Of a stretch of 40,477 nt of DNA, positions 25,236-32,708 are shown one piece after another. A program made the position numbers and the translations under genes. The DNA is from a bacterium (GTDB lineage Bacteria; Auribacterota; UBA3054; JAPLST01). Position 1 is the first letter of the stretch, and every line of letters begins with the position of its first letter. The notes beneath the pieces were generated by a model, which was not told the DNA's origin, ran no database searches, and was given only the letters and a program-made list of their open reading frames with translations. The DNA lies in assembly GCA_026417575.1 (NCBI GenBank), contig JAOACZ010000185.1, positions 1 to 40,477 on the forward strand, written 5' to 3'.

Positions 25236-28200
25236 CTGTGTGACCTCGTCTTTGCCCAAGGTCGAAGAGGAGAACATGTTTCCGTTTGATCTCGCAAGCG
25301 CCTGCGCTGCCGCCTCCCACGCTGCTTCCGACAAGACACGGTAGGCTGGGCGGTAAAGTTCTATAAAGGCGGCGCTGTGGTGAACCACTGGATAATCGTG
25401 CTGTGCCAGCCACTGATCATAGCGCGCCACTGCCGCGGCGTCCAACGGCAATGCGCCTGCACGTACTGCCGCGACGACACTTTGCCACGCCTGCGAGATT
25501 GTAAGACTTTGTGGGACCTTCAGACACACCGATTCGCGCAGAGCGTGGCGCACCCGCTCGAGTGAGCCCCCGCGCGCTTTCCATGCCCGCAAGTCCAACC
25601 ACCCCCAATCAGCGTTAATCGCTATCGGCCGCCAGAGTTCGCCAGGTTCCGCCACCAGACTTTCCCACTCGCACGCTAAATCCCGTTCCATTTGCTCCAC
25701 TTCGTGCGCAAGGTGCGCGGGCCCTGCCACACCCTGCATAATGACTTTGTACACATCCTGCGGTGTCGCCCCCGGATACCGCCGGAGAAACTCGCGTGCC
25801 CGCTGCACTGGGTCGTTTGGCGTGCTGGTCACACACGTCCATGAAGACGTCAGCGTGGCCGCCGCCGTGCGAATGTCGTCGCGCGTCACTGCAGCGACGC
25901 GGGCTGGAAATCGCTCCCCTTGCTCTAATCCTTGCCCACGATACAACCAGCGCGCCGCGTCGCTCGCCAGCGCACTCAGTGTCTGACGCTCGCGGTAAAA
26001 CAGTGCCAACACATCCTGCCGCGCACGCGCCACCTGTGCCTCCTCCACGTCACCCACGGCGAGACGCACCAACACATTCGTAATGCGTACCAGCGCCAGC
26101 CCCACATCGCGCGGCGCACATTGCGCCATCGTGACCAGTGCGCCCCCTTCCGGCTCGCTCAGGTACGCTGACGTCACCACGTATGCGATGTTTGTTGTCC
26201 CGCGTAAAGCGTGAAACACAATGCCGTTCAAGCCTCCTAACATCGCACGCAACACGGCGAAAACGGGCATATTCTCATCCGTCACACGCGGCGCTGGTCC
26301 GCCAAGTACCAGTGTTGCCTGTGCACGGGGCGTGTAATACGATACGAACGGACGCGGTGGATGAGGCTTAAATGCCGTAGCACATCCAAGCGCTGGCGCA
26401 ACGCCACGCACATGTCCGAAATAACGTTCACATAACCCAAGCACACGTCGTGGGTCACACGCCCCTGCTACCGCGATCACCACGTTCGACGGCTGCAAAA
26501 GCCCTCCGTGATACTGAACAAGCTCTTCTCGCGTCACGCTCGCCAACGCGTTACTCGCGCCAGCTAGCGGCATGGCGTAAGGATGCCCCGCAAAGAAAAC
26601 TTCGTTAAAATTCAACATCGCCTCCTGATTCCAAGCGTCGCGCAAAGCCGCAACTGTACCCAAACACAGCCGTCGTTGCTTCTCCAACTCCCCCTCAGGA
26701 AACGTGGCGTTCAACGCTGTATCTGCAAGTGCTTCGAACAAAAACGCAAGGTCGTCCGGGGCACATGAGGCACTGGCGCGAATCGCGTCCCGCGTGGCCT
26801 CATACACCAGCCGCGCGCCCCGCACATCTAGCTCGCGCGCGAGACTTGCCGCATCACGTGTCTTCGTCCCTTTCGTCAGCATCGCCGCACACAGCGTGCT
26901 GATGCCGTTGTTCATCGGCGTCTCCGTGCGTAGCCCGCCAGGAAGATAAAGGCAGCACTCCACAAGCGGCGTACGCATGTCTTGCCTGATCGCAATACGC
27001 ACGCCGTTCCACAGCTGTGTAACCAACCACTGGTGAACGGGAGAAGGTCCTCGACTGGCCGCCAAAGGTACGTTCGTCGCCACCAATGGAAGAATCATCG
27101 CCGTGGTCATCGCATTCGTGCTGCAGTAGGTGCGCACGATGCGGCCGAGATCTCCTGCGCGCACAGCTTCAATTTCCGCGAGGTAACGTCCTGAGAATTG
27201 CGCATCACCGTACGCAAGCAGATTGTTAGCCAGCGTCGCGGCAATGGCGCTCGCTGATTGCGTCGTGCGCGCGTATTCGAGCAACGCGCTGCGCCGCGCA
27301 CGCTGCAGCGCCCGTTCGTCCACCAGCTCCCTGCCGAGGCGCTGCACTACTTCGATCACTGCATTCACTGCCGACGTAATGTTGCTTACATCACATGAGA
27401 ACGAGATGATGAAGAGCGCATTCCCCGTCCATGGCACCCAGGTGCTCGCCGAAACACCGTAGACCAACTGCCGCCGCGTACGCACTTCATCCACCAACAA
27501 TGAACTCTCTCCCTCGCTCAGCACACGACTCAAGACGTCAAACGCAAACACATCAGGATCGCCCACCGGCGCCGCGTGCCACGCCAATAAAACCTGCGCA
27601 TGTTGCACCGGCATGTGCCGCACAGCAACCCGCGGGCTGAGCGGCCGCGGCTCCGCCATGACGAGCGCCGGCGTTTCTGGTCGCCGCGGTATCGCCCCGA
27701 ATGCCCGCTCAGCCACCTCGCGCGCTCGCGCCGCGCTCACGTCTCCTGCAATTGCGACCACAATATTGTTCCCCGCGTACCGCTCCTGGTAATAGGCAAC
27801 CAAATCCTCACGCGTCACACGTGCCAAATTGTCGAGATAGCCTATCACCGGCACGCGCTGTGGCGAGTTGACAAAAATTGTTTCCAGTAACTGGTACCAG
27901 TTGACCCTCCCAGGCTCCTCTTCCCCCATGCGAATCTCCTGTGCGATCACCCCCCGTTCCCGCTCTACAATCACGGGGTCAAACGGGCACGCGTATAAGC
28001 ATCGTCCGATTGCTTCTGCTGCCCGTTCCCAATCCTCCACGCCCGTTTCACAATGATAACACGTGTGATCTGCCGTGGTGTAGGCATTTACCACGCCTCC
28101 CAGCTCCTTTAACATCGTGGCCGCAATGTGCTCGATAAAGTGCGAAATGCCGCAGCCAGTGTACCGTCCTTCCCGCATCCCGCCTGTGTTGTTCACAAAC

Positions 28201-28361
28201 GCCTGCACCGCCACCACCGGAACGTCGTGCTTCTCCGACACTAACACCCGCACACCGTTCGGCAACTCAAAATGTGTGCACGGCAGCGGCGGCACCGGCG
28301 CCGCGCTCAGCAGCGCCGCGCCCACTGCAACCAACGCCACTCCACCAATGCGTACGCTCAT
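25224..28361 (-). CDS. Double-domain M16 (pitrilysin-like) metallopeptidase
   Basis: An exported peptidase of 1,045 residues. Signal peptide is about 1-21. The first M16 half has the inverted zinc motif HFIEH (74-78) with third ligand Glu142 in VIAQEI. The second half (about 480-900) starts PGGLRTETPMNNGISTLCAA and lacks the zinc motif, as usual for the inactive partner clamp. About 150 extra residues close the C-terminus. I start at ATG 28361, giving a four-base ATGA overlap with the upstream FAH gene and a clean signal peptide. The open frame 5' of that is antisense-like. Only about 11 residues separate the motif from the following conserved GG, where family members typically have about 23 (see findings). 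Confidence 0.93.
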   Translation of the reverse strand: MSVRIGGVALVAVGAALLSAAPVPPLPCTHFELPNGVRVLVSEKHDVPVVAVQAFVNNTGGMREGRYTGCGISHFIEHIAATMLKELGGVVNAYTTADHTCYHCETGVEDWERAAEAIGRCLYACPFDPVIVERERGVIAQEIRMGEEEPGRVNWYQLLETIFVNSPQRVPVIGYLDNLARVTREDLVAYYQERYAGNNIVVAIAGDVSAARAREVAERAFGAIPRRPETPALVMAEPRPLSPRVAVRHMPVQHAQVLLAWHAAPVGDPDVFAFDVLSRVLSEGESSLLVDEVRTRRQLVYGVSASTWVPWTGNALFIISFSCDVSNITSAVNAVIEVVQRLGRELVDERALQRARRSALLEYARTTQSASAIAATLANNLLAYGDAQFSGRYLAEIEAVRAGDLGRIVRTYCSTNAMTTAMILPLVATNVPLAASRGPSPVHQWLVTQLWNGVRIAIRQDMRTPLVECCLYLPGGLRTETPMNNGISTLCAAMLTKGTKTRDAASLARELDVRGARLVYEATRDAIRASASCAPDDLAFLFEALADTALNATFPEGELEKQRRLCLGTVAALRDAWNQEAMLNFNEVFFAGHPYAMPLAGASNALASVTREELVQYHGGLLQPSNVVIAVAGACDPRRVLGLCERYFGHVRGVAPALGCATAFKPHPPRPFVSYYTPRAQATLVLGGPAPRVTDENMPVFAVLRAMLGGLNGIVFHALRGTTNIAYVVTSAYLSEPEGGALVTMAQCAPRDVGLALVRITNVLVRLAVGDVEEAQVARARQDVLALFYRERQTLSALASDAARWLYRGQGLEQGERFPARVAAVTRDDIRTAAATLTSSWTCVTSTPNDPVQRAREFLRRYPGATPQDVYKVIMQGVAGPAHLAHEVEQMERDLACEWESLVAEPGELWRPIAINADWGWLDLRAWKARGGSLERVRHALRESVCLKVPQSLTISQAWQSVVAAVRAGALPLDAAAVARYDQWLAQHDYPVVHHSAAFIELYRPAYRVLSEAAWEAAAQALARSNGNMFSSSTLGKDEVTQRQR

Positions 28362-29131
28362 ACCCCTGCCACTACACTGTTCCTCAGACACCCTATCCCT
28401 TCTATCTCGACTTCCACCACATCGCCCGGTTGCATCGGACCAACCCCCGCCGGCGTGCCTGTGGCAAGCACATCCCCCGGCTCCAACGTCATCACATGCG
28501 ACGCGAATGACACAAGTTCGCGTACCCCAAAAATCATCCGCGCGGTACTCGATGACTGCCGTACCTGCCCATTCAGCCGGCACTCAATCCGCAAGGCCGA
28601 AGGATCAACACCACGCGCAATGACCGGCCCCAGCGGACAAAACGTATCAAACGATTTCGCGCGTGTCCACTGACCGTCCTGGCGCTGCACATCACGTGCG
28701 GTCACATCGTTCAGACACGTGTAGCCAAAAATAACCTCCCCCGCCGCCTCTGGCTTCACCCGCCGCGCCCTCCAGCCAATCACTACCGCCAGCTCCGCTT
28801 CATAATCTACCCGCTGTGTCCAGTACGGCGGATACACAATCGCTTCCCCCGGCCCAATCACGCTCGTTGGGGGCTTGAGAAACAATAACGGGGACGCCGG
28901 TATACTGTGACCTAACTCCTGCGCATGGTCATGATAGTTTACCCCTACGCATATGATTTTGTGAGGCTCACACGGCGCTAGCAGCTCAAGCCCTGCCGCC
29001 TCACCCTCCGCCACGACTAGCGCCGCGCCGTCCCACGGTGCGCCCGATAAAATTTCACAGCGCATATCCGTCAGGCGTGCATACGCCGGCCCATAATTCG
29101 TGCGAATGCGCGCGTAATATTCAAGCCCCAT
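28358..29131 (-). CDS. Fumarylacetoacetate hydrolase (FAH) family protein
   Basis: The 257-residue protein carries KIICVGVNYHDHAQELG at 58-74 and the metal-binding acidic residues in VDYEAELAVVIG (Glu111, Glu113) and CLNDVTARD (Asp142). ATGTPAGVGPMQPGDVVEVEI closes the fold. Such enzymes hydrolyse or isomerise acylpyruvates and related beta-diketones (for example 2-hydroxyhepta-2,4-diene-1,7-dioate isomerase, oxaloacetate tautomerase, acylpyruvase). The exact substrate is not readable. It is a cytoplasmic enzyme translationally coupled to an exported peptidase gene, which is unexpected. It lies 60 bp downstream of the trypsin-like gene. Confidence 0.93.
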   Translation of the reverse strand: MGLEYYARIRTNYGPAYARLTDMRCEILSGAPWDGAALVVAEGEAAGLELLAPCEPHKIICVGVNYHDHAQELGHSIPASPLLFLKPPTSVIGPGEAIVYPPYWTQRVDYEAELAVVIGWRARRVKPEAAGEVIFGYTCLNDVTARDVQRQDGQWTRAKSFDTFCPLGPVIARGVDPSALRIECRLNGQVRQSSSTARMIFGVRELVSFASHVMTLEPGDVLATGTPAGVGPMQPGDVVEVEIEGIGCLRNSVVAGV

Positions 29132-29191
29132 GACAATACCTCGTCAAAGAAAAGTTTCTACCCACTGCGCCATGCGCTCTCATTTCGCTAC

Positions 29192-30343
29192 TCACCACAC
29201 ATCGCGCCTTTTAACCACGACGGGGTCATACGAACTATGCAGTGCACACAGTTCGTCCACTGCTTTCAGCAGCATATCGTGCCAGGTATCAAGTTCGTCT
29301 GCGTAGGCTCTGAAGAACGGTAAATGCCAGCGTGGGCGCGGCCCCCGCCACGCACTCGCTAACGCTTGTTTCAGCACCTCGGCCTCGCGCCGCAGCTGTT
29401 GGTGAAATTCGCGCGAAAGCTCAGAAGCTTTAGTTTCCGAAGGCCGCGCAGAGTGCAACCGCCGCCGATTCGCCGCCACCACCTGATTATGCGCGCGCAC
29501 CCAGTCGCTCACCCCGCGGTGCACCGCGTCCGCTGTCTCTTCTGGTAGTAACTGCCAGTAGGGGTCGTCCGCCCACGCATCCAGAAGCTGCGACAGCTGC
29601 GTAAGCTTCTCTTCGCGCTCGCGCAACCACCCGGATTCCGCGACAAACCAGCGTTGGTCCACCTTCACCCAGTTCTTCACGTTGTCCACCCGAAACCCAA
29701 ACCGCCGTGTCACCGCAAACGGCGTGTTCGTCGAAACCCAATCTGGATTGCCACGTTTCACATACGTGGCGATCCCCAGCACCTTCCCATCACACGTCAG
29801 AATCGGACTCCCACTGTGCCCGCGCACAAACTGTGCGTCCGTCTCCACCTTCAGCGGCCCCACCCCCACTATCTTCCCGCTGATCACCCGCATCACCTCC
29901 TCACCTTCTGCATTCCCACACACCGCGACCGGTACGTTCAAACTCCTCGGCGTCGCAATCGCTAAACATTGTTTTGGCACCTGGCGTAGCTTGAGGCGCA
30001 CTACGTCCCGATCACTTGCCGCTTCGATCGCCACGGGCTGAAATGTCTCCCCCCGATGATTCGCAAAGCGCATCCCACTGTTCCCCATCAGCACGTGAAT
30101 GTTCGAATACAAGCACGTGCTTACCCCATCCGTCGCAATAAACCCCGTCCCCGCGCCACGGCTCCCCGTAATCGTCACGATGCACCCCAAGATCTCTTCA
30201 CTGAGCCCGCTTTCCATTGCGCCCACACCAGCTGCGCTCGCCACGCCAAACGGCGCGTTAGTGACTGCGCCCACCTCACCGCTCAACAGGACCAGGAACC
30301 CCAGCCACAATATATTTCCAAAAGTAGTGATCCTGCAGGACAT
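29192..30343 (-). CDS. Exported trypsin-like serine protease with helical C-terminus
   Basis: The 383-residue protein has a signal peptide (about 1-26, ILWLGFLVLLSGEVGA). The chymotrypsin-like domain (about 50-220) contains the triad: His83 in YSNIHVL, Asp113 in ASDRDVVRL, and Ser177 in VRGHSGSPIL. GAGTGFIA precedes the His as in HtrA-type proteases. There is no PDZ domain. The C-terminal 160 residues are charged and helical, possibly coiled coil, with many Trp, Glu and Arg. A GAGG ribosome site lies 7-8 bases before the ATG. Likely periplasmic; substrate unknown. Confidence 0.88.
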   Translation of the reverse strand: MSCRITTFGNILWLGFLVLLSGEVGAVTNAPFGVASAAGVGAMESGLSEEILGCIVTITGSRGAGTGFIATDGVSTCLYSNIHVLMGNSGMRFANHRGETFQPVAIEAASDRDVVRLKLRQVPKQCLAIATPRSLNVPVAVCGNAEGEEVMRVISGKIVGVGPLKVETDAQFVRGHSGSPILTCDGKVLGIATYVKRGNPDWVSTNTPFAVTRRFGFRVDNVKNWVKVDQRWFVAESGWLREREEKLTQLSQLLDAWADDPYWQLLPEETADAVHRGVSDWVRAHNQVVAANRRRLHSARPSETKASELSREFHQQLRREAEVLKQALASAWRGPRPRWHLPFFRAYADELDTWHDMLLKAVDELCALHSSYDPVVVKRRDVW

Positions 30344-30377
30344 AGCGCCGCCTCACTAAGGTTCATAAACTCGCCCT

Positions 30378-30406
30378 ATCATACCAAACCCTGTGGGAAA
30401 AGCCAA
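30378..30406 (-). promoter_or_regulatory. Candidate promoter of the trypsin-like protease gene
   Basis: Minus strand TTGGCT (30406-30401), 17-bp spacer, TATGAT (30383-30378), with TGG before the -10. The leader would be about 28 nt. Could also drive the FAH and M16 genes. Confidence 0.6.
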
Positions 30407-30524
30407 GCGACTCGCGTACCAGCGCTTCGCCTTTCTCTCCTACTCGCGCGTGGAGACGCGAAACGGCCCATGATCTCGCTTGAACGCACGAAAACAGTTC
30501 TTCTGAGAAGGCGCCCCCTCATCA

Positions 30525-30566
30525 ACATTTTTTGCTGTCTGCAGTCGACATTTTTTGTCGTCTGAA
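30525..30566 (+). repeat. Structured intergenic repeat, copy A
   Basis: TTTGCTG followed by CAGTCGACA, loop TTTTT, TGTCGTCTG (hairpin 30542-30564; 8 of 9 pairs, one T-T mismatch), then AAT. It aligns without gaps to copy B at 32225-32268. One stem pair differs as a compensating change (G-C here, A-T there). Confidence 0.6.
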
Positions 30567-31034
30567 TGCTTCTAACGGCGCGTGAGAGCCGCCACGCTCG
30601 ATTAAATCAGCACGCCAATCTCGAAACCGCGTGCGCTTGAATTGCGTACATTACTCGTGAACACCTGAGGCGCTCGTTCTCTCACAGAGCGCACCCCCCG
30701 CATTGCCTGGGAAAAGAAAAACCTCCTCTGCTGTGCTTCATGTCTCGAAAACCCGCAGCCTCTAAACTTGTACCAAACAACACACGTGCGACTAGCTCCA
30801 GTTACCCTGCAGGAACCCATTCACGTCTGTGTTTTGACGTTTGTCCGCACACTCTTTTGCTTGTGCTGTTCTTATCTTTTCAGAATCGTGCCATTTCTCA
30901 AATTAGTATGCGCGCTGATAACGTCGCTTTTATTTCTTTCTTTGCGTCACCGAGCCGCGTCAACACAACCGTCCTCCCGGTTCTCGATTCTCTCATACCC
31001 CGGGTCTTTTTAGTCTAACATCTGACGCGATCAG

Positions 31035-31063
31035 TTGCATTTCATGATCCATTGTGCTATGTT
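31035..31063 (+). promoter_or_regulatory. Candidate promoter of the TM2 gene
   Basis: TTGCAT (31035-31040), 17-bp spacer, TATGTT (31058-31063), with TGC before the -10. The -35 is identical to that of lptD. Confidence 0.5.
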
Positions 31064-31314
31064 AGACGCGCCTCAAGAGCGCCAATGGAGTCGTCCATGA
31101 AGCTCAAGGCATACAGAGTGGGCAGGTCGCGCGGCAGTCGCGCAGGCTGTGTCAGTGTTTTCACAACAGCGACGCTTATTCCTTCTTCATCCTCGCTTTT
31201 CTTCAGCGTTTTAAGGCCGGTAATTATGTATTTGAGCGTGCTCTTCACTCCCGCACCATGGCAACGCGCTGCCCACGGTCGGGCTACTTAACTTAACCAC
31301 ACAAGGAGGAACGT

Positions 31315-31632
31315 ATGGCTGCTCTCTCACCAATCGAACTGGCCAGCATGACCGAGGGGCTTACGGAACAACAGAAGATGTTGTTTCACATCCAGTACAA
31401 CGCGGCAAAGAAGGATAGCTCGATCGCAATCATTCTCGCGGTCTTGCTCGGTTGGTTTGGCATTGACCGTTTCTATGTGGGCGATATCGGCCTTGGGTTA
31501 CTTAAGTTATTTACAGGCGGTCTGTGCGGCATCATGTGGCTGATTGATATCTTCCTGATTAGTGAAAAAGTGGCCGCATATAACCGCACCAAAGCCCAGG
31601 AAATTGTTCAAATGCTCAAGATGAGTGGCTAA
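31315..31632 (+). CDS. TM2 domain-containing membrane protein
   Basis: The 105-residue protein has a hydrophilic N-terminus (1-38) and then the TM2 module: helix one (IAIILAVLLGWFGI), the conserved DRFYVG turn, LGLLKLFTGG, and helix two (GIMWLIDIFLI). TM2 proteins occur across bacteria, and their roles are mostly undefined. An AGGAGG ribosome site lies 6 bases before the ATG. It stands alone with its own promoter and terminator, and both flanking gaps carry a copy of the structured repeat. Confidence 0.92.
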   Translation: MAALSPIELASMTEGLTEQQKMLFHIQYNAAKKDSSIAIILAVLLGWFGIDRFYVGDIGLGLLKLFTGGLCGIMWLIDIFLISEKVAAYNRTKAQEIVQMLKMSG

Positions 31633-31704
31633 TGCCAGGAGCAGAGCGCTGCGCGTCCTTAGGCACGCCCAGCACCCCACGCTGTCACCGTACTACAGGG
31701 TGCT

Positions 31705-31739
31705 GCCACACACCCGGGCGTCACGTGTGGCTCTTTTTT
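31705..31739 (+). terminator. Intrinsic terminator downstream of the TM2 gene
   Basis: A 7-bp stem GCCACAC/GTGTGGC (31705-31711 with 31725-31731) is followed at once by TCTTTTTT. It lies 73 bp after the TM2 stop. Confidence 0.8.
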
Positions 31740-32224
31740 GCGTGCAACGTGGTAACGTGCATAAATTGCCCTCCGACCGACTGCTGATGTGCCCGTCAAC
31801 GCGCCAAAATTGAGGTATGCGAAATTGTTTTCCTGTTCAGCCGCACACGCCTTCGCGAGTATCTCCAGTAATGCGCAGATGAAGGCTGTCCTGAGCTGCA
31901 ATTGCCCCACGAGGTCACTTTTCATTGTTCGCCCGCTCCAAATGACCGCTTGCCACGGCTGCACTTATGCGTGATGTGTCTGCGCAAAAGTAGTTGCCAA
32001 GTCGCGCTGCCTGCCTTGGATCGAGATGGGAGTGCGCAAAGTTGCGAGTGGACCTGATGCGTGTGAACGCCCTTGAGTGGGAGGCACAGGACGCGACGCC
32101 CACAATCGCGCGTGAAAATAAGCCGCATTCAATTCACGTGAATGGGACTTTCTGGTGGGCATGGGCCTCGTGCCCGCGAGGTACACGTGACGATTGGTCG
32201 CCGAGGTCCTCCGCGACTCAATCG

Positions 32225-32268
32225 ACAATGTTTGCTGATTGCAAACGACAATTTATGTCGTTTGAATT
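32225..32268 (+). repeat. Structured intergenic repeat, copy B
   Basis: TTTGC-tgatt-GCAAA (32231-32245) overlaps a second, perfect 9-bp hairpin CAAACGACA-ATTTA-TGTCGTTTG (32242-32264), followed by AAT. The two hairpins share bases and so could be mutually exclusive. Copy A is at 30525-30566. Confidence 0.65.
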
Positions 32269-32599
32269 TGCGTGGAGTGTGTTCGCGTGAAGATACAGTT
32301 GTCGAGTTAGGCGATCCTCCATATAAAAAAAACGCACGACAACCGGCCACCGACGCCGGCCCGTGTCAGCAAAAAAGCCAGGTGGGAAGCTTAGTGGCCG
32401 GGTGAGCTCCTTTTTCAGAGAGTCGGATACGTTCGTGGACGTGGTAATGCTGGGAGTTTTTTTGCGCATCCAAAGTTAATGAGTGGTCCCGTGGGGCTCA
32501 CGCATGTAGAGGTAGTTAAGATGGAGCGATCTGAAAACAGTAACGGGAAGCATAGTTGTGTGCGGCATACGCAGGCAACGCGCTGGTATGTCAGACGCT

Positions 32600-32628
32600 T
32601 TGACAACCCAAAGGGTAAATGGTATAAT
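32600..32628 (+). promoter_or_regulatory. Perfect-consensus hppA promoter
   Basis: TTGACA (32600-32605), 17-bp spacer, TATAAT (32623-32628), with TGG as an extended -10. Every hexamer base matches consensus. Start would be near 32635, leaving a leader of about 74 nt before hppA. Confidence 0.85.
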
Positions 32629-32650
32629 CCAGACCGTTTATAGAAGAGGA

Positions 32651-32669
32651 GGCGTTGTGTCACAACGCC
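32651..32669. promoter_or_regulatory. 19-bp palindrome in the hppA leader
   Basis: GGCGTTGTG-T-CACAACGCC is a perfect 9+1+9 inverted repeat about 16 nt after the predicted transcription start. It could be a repressor site blocking the strong promoter, or an RNA hairpin. It overlaps the mini-ORF at 32657-32680. Confidence 0.6.
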
Positions 32670-32680
32670 CATCGAGCTGA
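32657..32680 (+). CDS. Possible 7-codon leader ORF upstream of hppA
   Basis: GTG TCA CAA CGC CCA TCG AGC TGA, four bases after an AGAGGAGG-type ribosome site (32645-32652). The site has no other start codon to serve. Its reading would disrupt the palindrome hairpin. Too short to judge by codons. Confidence 0.3.
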   Translation: MSQRPSS

Positions 32681-32708
32681 GCATTGTCTAACTTCGTAGG
32701 AGTCGTGG

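Larger units (their letters stand above)
30344..31314. other. Intergenic region upstream of the TM2 gene
   Basis: About 970 bp. It holds the leftward protease promoter, one copy of a structured repeat (30525-30566) and the TM2-gene promoter (31035-31063), which leaves a leader of about 245 nt. A 63-codon minus frame (31057-31248, GTG start) has plausible codons but no well-spaced ribosome site. A DnaA-box-like GTTTTCACA (8 of 9) is at 31157-31165. No clear gene. Confidence 0.55.
31633..32708. other. Intergenic region between the TM2 gene and hppA
   Basis: About 1.08 kb. It contains the TM2 terminator, repeat copy B (32225-32268), GC-rich hairpins near 32341-32360 beside an A-tract, and the hppA promoter and leader at the right end. 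A DnaA-box-like TTATGCACG (minus strand, 31764-31756) is isolated. No protein gene is convincing. Confidence 0.55.

Noticed and set aside
31750-31770. oriC call from isolated DnaA-box-like sites
   Set aside because: Only single 8-of-9 matches (31157-31165, 31756-31764) with no cluster or AT-rich unwinding region, so no origin is annotated.
32335-32425. Possible minus-strand terminator (GC hairpin beside an A-tract)
   Set aside because: The stem (CCGGC/GCCGG) is about 10 nt from the T-run on the minus strand, and no leftward gene ends here.
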